In this document: positions 10,170 to 23,400 of the stretch, piece by piece
How the letters are laid out: every line of letters begins with the position of its first letter
Numbering within the stretch: the first letter of the stretch is position 1
Assembly (NCBI GenBank): GCA_949126835.1
Contig: OX421507.1
Span: 11,769,400 to 11,833,399 of the forward strand
DNA from: Anisus vortex
Lineage: Eukaryota > Mollusca > Gastropoda > Planorbidae
DNA: 64,000 nucleotides
Direction: 5' to 3'
Notes under the pieces: model-generated
Told to the model about the DNA's origin: nothing
The model's database searches: none
The model's input: only the letters and a program-made list of their open reading frames with translations
Program-made: the position numbers and the translations under genes

Positions 10170-12105
10170 AGGCAGACGTGTAAACTGAACTCTGTTAACA
10201 GTGATCCCATGACAGGTTGTTCTATTGGCATTTACACCTGTTCTTCGTCATCAACGTTCTGAAAAAATTTCATTCACTTCTTTTTACTGTTAGTTTCAAG
10301 ACCTCGCCCTTCTGCTATGCAATAATTGTCTATGTTAAATATGCTTTCAATAGATTATACTTCTTAGTAGCTCCAAGACCTTGCATTTCTACTAGGCAAT
10401 AATTATTCGGTATCTTGGGAGTCCTATGGTTTTCAAAGCATATTTATATAATCGCCTGTGATGATGGGACGGGTGTGGGAGGGGGGAAAGGGCGTCGACA
10501 GGTCGAGTTATGGTTTCAACTCTAGAGACAAACAGGAGGTGTCATGTGTGTGTGTTTTTTTCACATATAATTAGCATTAGCGATGTGTGGAACCCACAGA
10601 TATACTAAATATATCTATCAACAAGAATACAAACACAGGAGATGACCCAAATAGTGATATATGAATAGTGCTTTTTCTTTGAAATACAAAAAAAAAATAG
10701 TTTCCCAAAGTTCAAAGTTTTCAAATTCATTAAGTGAGTGAATTAATGTCGCAACACATGAATATTACGTTATTATATCGGCATTGTAGAGGCCACACAA
10801 TTATGCACGTATGCTAAATCGCAAAACAGCAGCAAAACAACAACAAAAAATGCATGCCAACTCAACCTCTCTTTTATATTATCAAAATATCAAACGAGGT
10901 ATACTTCATTAATATCTTTTAATCAACAGAGAGGGTTGAATTTCCTGATGACAAATTTTAACAATGCTACTTTACTCATTATTAGACATAAAATGCATGA
11001 GCTGACTTTCTCTTCCGATCGACACAATAATATAACAGCTTTAACGCAACACTTTACATTGAAACCAGTCAACATATTTTTCAAAAGATCATTTTTACAA
11101 ACAATTAAATGATCAGACTTTAGCTGAATGTATTCATGTTGGTTTTTAAGGCAATCTATCGTGTGATGTCTCGAAACAGTCTTTTTTGGGCGTTTTGTAG
11201 ATATATCTTTTTTGTTTAATCTGTTTATTGTGCATGCCCGAGTTATATGTCAACAAAAACAAAATCTAATTTAATGAATATTGTAAAATAAAAGTTACAA
11301 ATATTTTTCAAAGACTCCTTACCAATCTGATCTACCGTTACTAATACCAATATCTGTGCTAATTAATTTGATACTATTTTTTTATATATAAAACATACAA
11401 TTACCTGTGAAGACATAGCTATGTAGCTATTAATTTTATATACAATGTAAAATATTGAAAGGCAAAATGAATTAATAATTACGATCAATTATCTTAGAAG
11501 CTTTTCAGAAGGCCACGAATGCTTAAATATTAGGCGCGTCATGGATAAACACACGTAATAGATACATAGCTATAAAAATGAATGCAATGGCATTAGCGTT
11601 GGGTGTTTTATTGTAAAGAAGAAAAATAATGAAATTGTACTGGCTACACAACCTTCGTGGTTGAAAAAAAAATTATTTCCCGTTTTTTTAACGAGTCTAA
11701 TGGTATTATGCACGAATTCGTTTTGGGTCATCCAACCGTCTTAAAACTGTCTCGTGTCTCCGTGACAAATGGGTTGTGTCTCAGAGTGGAATGCTAATGG
11801 TCAACAGAACAAACGACAATGGTCAGAGACAAATCAGTGCGACTGTTTCAAGTGTGGTCAGGAGGCTGCAGATCAATACTGACTCATTGGATTGCTTTTT
11901 TGTTTGTTTTGTTTGCTGGATCAATAAATATATTCGGGCAAAAAGGCATGAAGATGCATAAACAAACAGTGAGGCATTTAGCAAGGGTTATGAGTACCAT
12001 GGCAGGCCCGCGGGGCAAATCCAGTCCTGACTCTCTTTTAATTTATTTTTAAAAAAAAATGACTCTAAAAAATATTGTGTCCCGCGTGTGGGACTTTTCT
12101 ATATT
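10170..12105. other. Unassigned AT-rich stretch
   Basis: No domain-bearing frame, no recognised transposon end and no tandem repeat larger than mononucleotide runs. Confidence 0.6.
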
Positions 12106-12110
12106 TGCAG

Positions 12111-12190
12111 CAGGGGTTCACAACAGGGTGGTACGCAAACAACTACTGGGAGTACGTGAACAATCCACGGGTAATGGCGCGAACGCTATG
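12111..12190 (+). mobile_element. hAT-type terminal segment
   Basis: Begins CAGGGGTTCACAACAGGG followed by GGTACGCAAACAACTACTGG and GGAGTACGTG. This resembles hAT termini of the CAGGGGTTCCCAACC..GGTACGC type with subterminal GTACG repeats. The opposite end was not found, so it is a solo or decayed end. Confidence 0.45.
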
Positions 12191-12194
12191 AAAT

Positions 12195-13670
12195 ATGTTC
12201 AAGATATGGAATAATGTATATTATTTATAAAAAGTTAATGCGATTAAAAATTAAATTACTAATTTTTTTTAATTGATAAAAGTCTATAAAGTTGATGGAT
12301 TTATTTGTTTCTAAATGTATATTTATAAAAGCGTAATTCTACTTTTGGCCAAGAGGATTTAATTTAAATAGCTGATAGTTTTTTTTTTTAAGTAAAAATA
12401 ATTACATCAATAAAAAAAAAGTATATTCACCTATGCATAGTCTAATTCAACTCACAAAGAAATAGTTGACAATAGTATAAAATTATTAAATCGCATAACA
12501 ATATTCAAATGCAAAACAAGCGACACACATAAACACCCGAGAATAGAAAGAACGCACTCGCTACAAGGGTTAAGCTAAACGTATTGTGCATTAGTTCACA
12601 GTTTTTTGGGACAACCGGTAATGCATCAATCAGCGGCTCGTTCAGACAACAGCACATAGCCATGCAAAACAAAAGAGCTTGGGGAAAAAAGAGTTTAAGA
12701 TAACATTGGTAAAACGGAAAAAAAAACAAAGGTGAAAATGGCAACGGTAAAAACAGCAATTGCAAAATGGCAAGGGTAAAAATGAAAATGCTGAAAGAGG
12801 GCCAGACTAATAAAGTAGCAAATTGGCAACGATAAAATTTGAGACATTGATAGATAAAAAAAACAACGGAAAACATAGAAATTAAAAATGCAAGATTTAA
12901 ATTGGAAGTATTTTTATACGCATGACTACTTAATGAATCTAATGTAATGAAATGGGTAGTATTAAGTTATCATGTTGGTGCTTCATGCCCTTTCAGCTTG
13001 TTATTATGCTCGTCGATTGTTAGCCTACGTGTAATTTATGAAAAAAATTACTGTTGTTTATCTTCATAATTATTGTTCGAGGTCTTTTATAATTCACACA
13101 CAAGAGGCTAAAAGGCAATACTTTAATCGTAATACTACAACGCTATATCTACAGTCCCTAACTAAAAAAAGTCCTCTACTAAACAAAACAAACTTCAGTC
13201 ATCACTAAAATAAAACAACATTAGTCTTTAACTACCAGCAACTAACTAAACTCCAACATTTGCCGAGAACGGGCGAGGTGTGTCCGTGTACCCAAAGAAA
13301 CTGATTTTACATCCCGTGCTGTTCACTTGACCGTAGCGGTCAACATGAGACCAGGTATTCTGCTACTCTCATGACGGAGAAAATGGGAGGCAACTGGTCG
13401 CACAGTTTATGATTGAAACAAGGGGCTCCCGTGTAAGTATTTTTTGGGGCCCTTGATAGGAGCCGATTTGTAAATTGTGAAAACCATCTTATTTTGAACA
13501 CGTTGGCTACGTATAAAAGAAGTCGAAAAGTAAAACACGTAGCGATCTCATAGTCTATTTCTATAAATAGATTTTCCGTTTTCTTCACAAACTTGTTTAT
13601 GAAACATAGCTTAGTAGCACACAGCATTTTAGCAAAGCAAACTCGCTTAATAAAAGACATGAGGCGCTGT
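12195..13670. other. Unassigned AT-rich stretch
   Basis: Includes a minor repetition of 'GGCAACGGTAAAA'-like words at 12740-12840. No coding function is recognisable. Confidence 0.55.
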
Positions 13671-13674
13671 AGGC

Positions 13675-13880
13675 CAGGAGTCGGCAACCTTTAGATAATA
13701 GTGTGCCACAGTTTGACTTCGAATTCATTCAGCGGGCCAAGAGCCTAAAATTAATCCCACTCTGGCACTCGATTTCTTGTAGAAAAGACCTGAATTGCCT
13801 ATTGGGGGCCTTCCGCGCGCCATTGAAAAGTTGCTCTGCGTGCCAAGTTTAGCACGCGAACCGTACATTGCCGACCCCTG
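13675..13880 (+). mobile_element. 206-bp hAT MITE
   Basis: Ends are CAGGAGTCGGCAACC and, inverted, CAGGGGTCGGCAATG. The interior contains GTGTGCCA, TTCTTGTAGAAAAGACC and GCGTGCCA..TAGCACGC blocks shared with the 210-bp MITE at 40.0 kb. The flanking octamers CTGTAGGC and CTTTGGAC agree at 5 of 8 positions, compatible with a worn 8-bp hAT duplication. It has no coding capacity and probably depended on the transposase of the long elements in this window. Confidence 0.75.
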
Positions 13881-13999
13881 CTTTGGACTACAGGGCTGAA
13901 TTAACTATTCATGATGCAAAGCAAGCACATACGTGTAGCATCAAAGGGTGGAAGGGGCGCCACAGAAACTTACTTGTCGAATGGACAATATGTTACAAA

Positions 14000-14110
14000 C
14001 AGTGGCGTAGCAAGGGTTGCAAGGTAGGGGGCGGAATGTAAAATTGAGGAGGAAGGGGGCAAGAGGGGGAAGCAAATAGTAGACGACCTTTAAAGTATGG
14101 GGAGTAGACA
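14000..14110 (+). mobile_element. Terminal segment starting CAGTGGCGTAGCAAGG
   Basis: The start matches, inverted, the end CCTTGCTACGCCACTG at 49563-49578. The following G-rich stretch (GGTAGGGGGCGG..GGAAGGGGGC) mirrors the C-rich stretch there. This looks like one end of a DNA-transposon family. The opposite end is not seen here; the satellite begins 360 bp further on. Confidence 0.45.
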
Positions 14111-14470
14111 AATAGTGCTTGATTGAGTAGAGGGGAGTAGGAACAGCAGGCTGACTTTAAACTCTAAACTAGTGCATAATTTCAATCCTAATCAATGGAA
14201 TTTTTGTTGAATATAATTGTTAATTTTGTAACACAGATTTATGTTAATTTTACATAACTTCTAGAGAAAAAAAAAAGAAGAAAAAAAAATTATTAAAAAA
14301 ATATTAGTTTCGAATACAAAAGTGAAAGTTGGTGTGATTCTGGACGTGGCTATACATATGAATACAATACTGCAAATATAACAGCTCATCAATGAACAGC
14401 AAAAAAAAAAAAAAGAGGTAATTAAAAAGAAATAAAGACTTAGGCGTACACATTAAATTAAAGCTGGGAA
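14111..14470. other. AT-rich left flank of the satellite
   Basis: Contains A-runs and no recognised feature. The satellite starts abruptly at the end of this segment. Confidence 0.6.
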
Positions 14471-17400
14471 TAAAAGTGTCCATATTCTTCTGTACCGTAA
14501 TTGGCACTGTGTTTAATGTTGCATTAAAGTGTCCATATTCTTCTGTACCGTAATTAGCACTGTGTTTAATGTTGCATTAAAGTGTCCATATTCTTCTGTA
14601 CCGTAATTAGCACTGTGTTTAATGTTGCATTAAAGTGTCCATATTCTTCTGTACCGTAATTAGCACTGTGTTTAATGTTGCATTAAAGTGTCCATATTCT
14701 TCTGTACCGTAATTGGCACTGTGTTTAATGTTGCATTAAAGTGTCCATATTCTTCTGTACCGTAATTGGCACTGTGTTTAATGTTGCATTAAAGTGTCCA
14801 TATTCTTCTGTACCGTAATTGGCACTGTGTTTAATGTTGCATTAAAGTGTCCATATTCTTCTGTACCGTAATTGGCACTGTGTTTAATGTCGCATTAAAG
14901 TGTCCATATTCTTCTGTACCGTAATTGGCACTGTGTTTAATGTCGCATTAAAGTGTCCATATTCTTCTGTACCGTAATTAGCACTGTGTTTAATGTTGCA
15001 TTAAAGTGTCCATATTCTTCTGTACCGTAATTAGCACAGTGTTTAATGTTGCATTAAAGTGTCCATATTCTTCTGTACCGTAATTAGCACTGTGTTAAAT
15101 GTCGCATTAAAGTGTCCATATTCTTCTGTACCGTAATTAGCACTGTGTTAAATGTCGCATTAAAGTGTCCATATTCTTCTGTACCGTAATTAGCACTGTG
15201 TTTAATGTTGCATTAAAGTGTCCATATTCTTCTGTACCGTAATTAGCACTGTGTTTAATGTCGCATTAAAGTGTCCATATTCTTCTGTACCGTAATTAGC
15301 ACTGTGTTTAATGTCGCATTAAAGTGTCCATATTCTTCTGTACCGTAATTAGCACTGTGTTTAATGTCGCATTAAAGTGTCCATATTCTTCTGTACCGTA
15401 ATTAGCACTGTGTTTAATGTCGCATTAAAGTGTCCATATTCTTCTGTACCGTAATAAGCACTGTGTTTAATGTCTCATTAAAGAGTCCATATTCTTCTGT
15501 ACCGTAATTAGCACTGTGTTTAATGTTGCATTAAAGTGTCCATATTCTTCTGTACCGTAATTAGCACAGTGTTTAATGTTGCATTAAAGTGTCCATATTC
15601 TTCTGTACCGTAATTAGCACTGTGTTAAATGTCGCATTAACGTGTCCATATTCTTCTGTACCGTAATTAGCACTGTGTTTAATGTTGCATTAAAGTGTCC
15701 ATATTCTTCTGTACCGTAATTAGCACTGTGTTTAATGTCGCATTAAAGTGTCCATATTCTTTTGTACCGTAATTAGCACTGTGTTTAATGTTGCATTAAA
15801 GTGTCCATATTCTTCTGTACCGTAATTAGCACTGTGTTTAATGTTGCATTAAAGTGTCCATATTCTTCTGTACCGTAATTAGCACTGTGTTTTATGTTGC
15901 ATTAAAGTGTCCATATTCTTCTGTACCGTAATTAGCACTGTGTTTAATGTTGCATTAAAGTGTCCATATTCTTCTGTACCGTAATAAGCACTGTGTTTAA
16001 TGTCTCATTAAAGTGTCCATATTCTTCTGTACCGTAATTAGCACTGTGTTTAATGTTGCATTAAAGTGTCCATATTCTTCTGTACCGTAATTAGCACAGT
16101 GTTTAATGTTGCATTAAAGTGTCCATATTCTTCTGTACCGTAATTAGCACTGTGTTAAATGTCGCATTAACGTGTCCATATTCTTCTGTACCGTAATTAG
16201 CACTGTGTTTAATGTTGCATTAAAGTGTCCATATTCTTCTGTACCGTAATTAGCACTGTGTTTAATGTTGCATTAAAGTGTCCATATTCTTCTGTACCGT
16301 AATTAGCACTGTGTTTAATGTTGCATTAAAGTGTCCATATTCTTCTGTACCGTAATTAGCACTGTGTTTAATGTTGCATTAAAGTGTCCATATTCTTCTG
16401 TACCGTAATTAGCACTGTGTTTAATGTCGCATTAAAGTGTCCATATTCTTCCGTACCGTAATTAGCACTGTGTTTAATGTCGCATTAAAGTGTCCATATT
16501 CTTCTGTACCGTAATAAGCACTGTGTTTAATGTCTCATTAAAGTGTCCATATTCTTCTGTACCGTAATTAGCACTGTGTTTAATGTTGCATTAAAGTGTC
16601 CATATTCTTCTGTACCGTAATTAGCACAGTGTTTAATGTTGCATTAAAGTGTCCATATTCTTCTGTACCGTAATTAGCACTGTGTTTAATGTCGCATTAA
16701 AGTGTCCATATTCTTCTGTACCGTAATTAGCACTGTGTTTAATGTCGCATTAAAGTGTCCATATTCTTCTGTACCATAATTAGCACTGTGTTTAATGTTG
16801 CATTAAAGTGTCCATATTCTTCTGTACCGTAATTAGCACTGTGTTTAATGTCGCATTAAAGTGTCCATATTCTTTTGTACCGTAATTAGCACTGTGTTTA
16901 ATGTTGCATTAAAGTGTCCATATTCTTCTGTACCGTAATTAGCACTGTGTTTAATGTTGCATTAAAGTGTCCATATTCTTCTGTACCATAATTAGCACTG
17001 TGTTTAATGTTGCATTAAAGTGTCCATATTCTTCTGTACCGTAATAATCAATGTGTTTAATGTTGCATTAAAGTGTCCATATTCTTCTGTACCGTAATTA
17101 GCACTGTGTTTAATGTTGCATTAAAGTGTCCATATTCTTCTGTACCGTAATTAGCACTGTGTTTAATGTCGCATTAAAGTGTCTATATTCTTCTGTACCG
17201 TAATTAGCACTGTGTTTAATGTTGCATTAAAGTGTCCATATTCTTCTGTACCGTAATTAGCACTGTGTTTAATGTTGCATTAAAGTGTCCATATTCTTCT
17301 GTACCGTAATTAGCACTGTGTTTAATGTTGCATTAAAGTGTCCATATTCTTCTGTACCGTATCTGGCACTGTGTTTTATGTTGCATTAAAGTGTCCATAT

Positions 17401-20400
17401 TCTTCTGTACCGTAATTAGCACTGTGTTTAATGTCGCATTAAAGTGTCCATATTCTTCTGTACCGTAATTAGAATTGTGTTTAATGTTGCATTAGAGTGT
17501 CCATATTCTTCTGTACCGTAATTAGCACTGTGTTTAATGTTGCATTAAAGTGTCCATATTCTTCTGTACCGTAATTAGCACTGTGTTTAATGTTACATTA
17601 AAGTGTCCATATTCTTCTGTACCGTAATTAGCAATGTGTTTAATGTTGCATTAAAGTGTCCATATTCTTCTGTACCGTAATAAGCACTGTGTTTAATGTT
17701 GCATTAAAGTGTCCATATTCTTCTGTACCGTAATTAGCACTGTGTTTAATGTTGCATTAAAGTGTCCATATTCTTCTGTACCGTAATTAGCACTGTGTTT
17801 AATGTCGCATTAAAGTGTCCATATTCTTCTGTACCGTAATTAGCACTGTGTTTAATGTTGCATTAAAGTGTCCATATTCTTCTGTACCGTAATTAGCACT
17901 GTGTTTAATGTTGCATTAAAGTGTCCTTATTCTTCTGTACCGTAATTAGCACTGTGTTTAATGTTGCATTAAAGTGTCCATATTCTTCTGTACCGTAACT
18001 GGCACTGTGTTTAATGTTGCATTAAAGTGTCCATATTCTTCTGTACCGTAATTAGCACTGTGTTTAATGTTGCATTAAAGTGTCCATATTCTTCTGTACT
18101 GTAATTAGCACTGTGTTTAATGTTGCATTAAAGTGTCCATATTCTTCTGTACCGTAATTAGCACTGTGTTTAATGTTGCATTAAAGTGTCCATATTCTTC
18201 TGTACCGTAATTAGCACTGTGTTTACTGTTGCATTTAAGTGTCCATATTCTTCTGTACCGTAATTAGCACTGTGTTTAATGTTGCATTAAAGTGTCCATA
18301 TTCATCTGTACCGTAATTAGCACTGTGTTTAATGTCGCATTAAAGTGTCCATATTCTTCTGTACCGTAATTAGCACTGTGTTTAATGTCGCATTAAAGTG
18401 TCCATATTCTTCTGTACCGTAATTAGCACTGTGTTTAATGTTGCATTAAAGTGTCCATATTCTTCTGTACCGTAATTAGCACTGTGTTTAATGTCGCATT
18501 AAAGTGTCCATATTCTTCTGTACCGTAATTAGCACTGTGTTTAATGTCGCATTAAAGTGTCCATATTCTTCTGTACCATAATTAGCACTGTGTTTAATGT
18601 TGCATTAAAGTGTCCATATTCTTCTGTACCGTAATTAGCACTGTGTTTAATGTCGCATTAAAGTGTCCATATTCTTTTGTACCGTAATTAGCACTGTGTT
18701 TAATGTTGCATTAAAGTGTCCATATTCTTCTGTACCGTAATTAGCACTGTGTTTAATGTTGCATTAAAGTGTCCATATTCTTCTGTACCGTAATTAGCAC
18801 TGTGTTTAATGTTGCATTAAAGTGTCCATATTCTTCTGTACCGTAATTAGCACTGTGTTTAATGTTGCATTAAAGTGTCCATATTCTTCAGTACCGTAAT
18901 TAGCACTGTGTTTAATGTCGCATTAAAGTGTCCATATTCTTCTGTACCGTAATTAGCACTGTGTTTAATGTCGCATTAAAGTGTCCATATTCTTCTGTAC
19001 CGTAATAAGCACTGTGTTTAATGTCTCATTAAAGTGTCCATATTCTTCTGTACCGTAATTAGTACTGTGTTTAATGTTGCATTAAAGTGTCCATATTCTT
19101 CTGTACCGTAATTAGCACAGTGTTTAATGTTGCATTAAAGTGTCCATTTCTTCTGTACCGTAATTAGCACTGTGTTAAATGTCGCATTAAAGTGTCCATA
19201 TTCTTCTGTACCGTAATTAGTACTGTGTTAAATGTCGCATTAAAGTGTCCATATTCTTCTGTACCGTAATTAGCACTGTGTTTAATGTTGCATTAAAGTG
19301 TCCATATTCTTCTGTACCATAATTAGCACTGTGTTTAATGTCGCTTTAAAGTGTCCATATTCTTCTGTACCGTAATTAGCACTGTGTTTAATGTCGCATT
19401 AAAGTGTCCATATTCTTCTGTACCGTAATTAGCACTGTGTTTAATGTCGCATTAAAGTGTCCATATTCTTCTGTACCGTAATAAGCACTGTGTTTAATGT
19501 CTCATTAAAGTGTCCATATTCTTCTGTACCGTAATTAGCACTGTGTTTAATGTTACATTAAAGTGTCCATATTCTTCTGTACCGTAATTAGCACTGTGTT
19601 TAATGTTGCATTAAAGTGTCCATATTCTTCTGTACCGTAATTAGCACTGTGTTTAATGTTGCATTAAAGTGTCCATATTCTTCTGTACCATAATTAGCAC
19701 TGTGTTTAATGTTGCATTAAAGTGTCCATATTCTTCTGTACTGTAATAATCAATGTGTTTAATGTTGCATTAAAGTGTCCATATTCTTCTGTACCGTAAT
19801 TAGCACTGTGTTTAATGTTGCATTAAAGTGTCCATATTCTTCTGTACCGTAATTAGCACTGTGTTTAATGTCGCATTAAAGTGTCCATATTCTTCTGTAC
19901 CGTAATTAGCACTGTGTTTAATGTTGCATTAAAGTGTCCATATTCTTCTGTACCGTAATTAGCACTGTGTTTAATGTTGCATTAAAGTGTCCATATTCTT
20001 CTGTACCGTATCTGGCACTGTGTTTTATGTTGCATTAAAGTGTCCATATTCTTCTGTACCGTAATTAGCACTGTGTTTAATGTCGCATTAAAGTGTCCAT
20101 ATTCTTCTGTACCGTAATTAGAATTGTGTTTAATGTTGCATTAGAGTGTCCATATTCTTCTGTACCGTAATTAGCACTGTGTTTAATGTCGCATTAAAGT
20201 GTCCATATTCTTCTGTACCGTAATTAGCACTGTGTTTAATGTCGCATTAAAGTGTCCATATTCTTCTGTACCGTAATAAGCACTGTGTTTAATGTCTCAT
20301 TAAAGTGTCCATATTCTTCTGTACCGTAATTAGTACTGTGTTTAATGTTGCATTAAAGTGTCCATATTCTTCTGTACCGTAATTAGCACAGTGTTTAATG

Positions 20401-23400
20401 TTGCATTAAAGTGTCCATTTCTTCTGTACCGTAATTAGCACTGTGTTAAATGTCGCATTAAAGTGTCCATATTCTTCTGTACCGTAATTAGTACTGTGTT
20501 AAATGTCGCATTAAAGTGTTCATATTCTTCTGTACCGTAATTAGCACTGTGTTTAATGTTGCATTAAAGTGTCCATATTCTTCTGTACCATAATTAGCAC
20601 TGTGTTTAATGTCGCATTAAAGTGTCCATATTCTTCTGTACCGTAATTAGCACTGTGTTTAATGTCGCATTAAAGTGTCCATATTCTTCTGTACCGTAAT
20701 TAGCACTGTGTTTAATGTCGCATTAAAGTGTCCATATTCTTCTGTACCGTAATAAGCACTGTGTTTAATGTCTCATTAAAGTGTCCATATTCTTCTGTAC
20801 CGTAATTAGCACTGTGTTTAATGTTGCATTAAAGTGTCCATATTCTTCTGTACCGTAATTAGCACTGTGTTTAATGTTGCATTAAAGTGTCCATATTCTT
20901 CTGTACCGTAATTAGCACTGTGTTTAATGTTGCATTAAAGTGTCCATATTCTTCTGTACCATAATTAGCACTGTGTTTAATGTTGCATTAAAGTGTCCAT
21001 ATTCTTCTGTACTGTAATAATCAATGTGTTTAATGTTGCATTAAAGTGTCCATATTCTTCTGTACCGTAATTAGCACTGTGTTTAATGTTGCATTAAAGT
21101 GTCCATATTCTTCTGTACCGTAATTAGCACTGTGTTTAATGTCGCATTAAAGTGTCCATATTCTTCTGTACCGTAATTAGCACTGTGTTTAATGTTGCAT
21201 TAAAGTGTCCATATTCTTCTGTACCGTAATTAGCACTGTGTTTAATGTTGCATTAAAGTGTCCATATTCTTCTGTACCGTAATTAGCACTGTGTTTAATG
21301 TTGCATTAAAGTGTCCATATTCTTCTGTACCGTATCTGGCACTGTGTTTTATGTTGCATTAAAGTGTCCATATTCTTCTGTACCGTAATTAGCACTGTGT
21401 TTAATGTCGCATTAAAGTGTCCATATTCTTCTGTACCGTAATTAGAATTGTGTTTAATGTTGCATTAGAGTGTCCATATTCTTCTGTACCGTAATTAGCA
21501 CTGTGTTTAATGTTGCATTAAAGTGTCCATATTCTTCTGTACCGTAATTAGCACTGTGTTTAATGTTACATTAAAGTGTCCATATTCTTCTGTACCGTAA
21601 TTAGCAATGTGTTTAATGTTGCATTAAAGTGTCCATATTCTTCTGTACCGTAATTAGCACTGTGTTTAATGTTGCATTAAAGTGTCCATATTCTTCTGTA
21701 CCGTAATTAGCACTGTGTTTAATGTTGCATTAAAGTGTCCATATTCTTCTGTACCGTAATTAGCACTGTGTTTAATGTCGCATTAAAGTGTCCATATTCT
21801 TCTGTACCGTAATTAGCACTGTGTTTAATGTTGCATTAAAGTGTCCATATTCTTCTGTACCGTAATTAGCACTGTGTTTAATGTTGCATTAAAGTGTCCT
21901 TATTCTTCTGTACCGTAATTAGCACTGTGTTTAATGTTGCATTAAAGTGTCCATATTCTTCTGTACCGTAACTGGCACTGTGTTTAATGTTGCATTAAAG
22001 TGTCCATATTCTTCTGTACCGTAATTAGCACTGTGTTTAATGTTGCATTAAAGTGTCCATATTCTTCTATACCGTAATTAGCACTGTGTTTAATGTTGCA
22101 TTAAAGTGTCCATATTCTTCTGTACCGTAATTAGCACTGTGTTTAATGTTGCATTAAAGTGTCCATATTCTTCTGTACCGTAATTAGCACTGTGTTTACT
22201 GTTGCATTTAAGTGTCCATATTCTTCTGTACCGTAATTAGCACTGTGTTTAATGTTGCATTTAAGTGTCCATATTCATCTGTACCGTAATTAGCACTGTG
22301 TTTAATGTCGCATTAAAGTGTCCATATTCTTCTGTACCGTAATTAGCACTGTGTTTAATGTCGCATTAAAGTGTCCATATTCTTCTGTACCGTAATTAGC
22401 ACTGTGTTTAATGTCGCATTAAAGTGTCCATATTCTTCTGTACCGTAATTAGCAATGTGTTTAATGTTGCATTAAAGTGTCCATATTCTTCTGTACCGTA
22501 ATTAGCACTGTGTTTAATGTTGCATTAAAGTGTCCATATTCTTCTGTACCGTAATTAGCACTGTGTTTAATGTTGCATTAAAGTGTCCATATTCTTCTGT
22601 ACCGTAATTAGCACTGTGTTTAATGTCGCATTAAAGTGTCCATATTCTTCTGTACCGTAATTAGCACTGTGTTTAATGTCGCATTAAAGTGTCCATATTC
22701 TTCTGTACCGTAATTAGCACTGTGTTTAATGTTGCATTAAAGTGTCCATATTCTTCTGTACCGTAATTAGCACAGTGTTTAATGTTGCATTAAAGTGTCC
22801 ATATTCTTCTGTACCGTAACTAGCACTGTGTTAAATGTCGCATTAAAGTGTCCATATTCTTCTGTACCGTAATTAGCACTGTGTTTAATGTTGCATTAAA
22901 GTGTCCATATTCTTCTGTACCGTAATTAGCACTGTGTTTAATGTCGCATTAAAGTGTCCATATTCTTCTGTACCGTAATTAGCACTGTGTTTAATGTCGC
23001 ATTAAAGTGTCCATATTCTTCTGTACCATAATTAGCACTGTGTTTAATGTTGCATTAAAGTGTCCATATTCTTCTGTACCGTAATTAGCACTGTGTTTAA
23101 TGTCGCATTAAAGTGTCCATATTCTTTTGTACCGTAATTAGCACTGTGTTTAATGTTGCATTAAAGTGTCCATATTCTTCTGTACCGTAATTAGCACTGT
23201 GTTTAATGTTGCATTAAAGTGTCCATATTCTTCTGTACCATAATTAGCACTGTGTTTAATGTTGCATTAAAGTGTCCATATTCTTCTGTACCGTAATAAT
23301 CAATGTGTTTAATGTTGCATTAAAGTGTCCATATTCTTCTGTACCGTAATTAGCACTGTGTTTAATGTTGCATTAAAGTGTCCATATTCTTCTGTACCGT

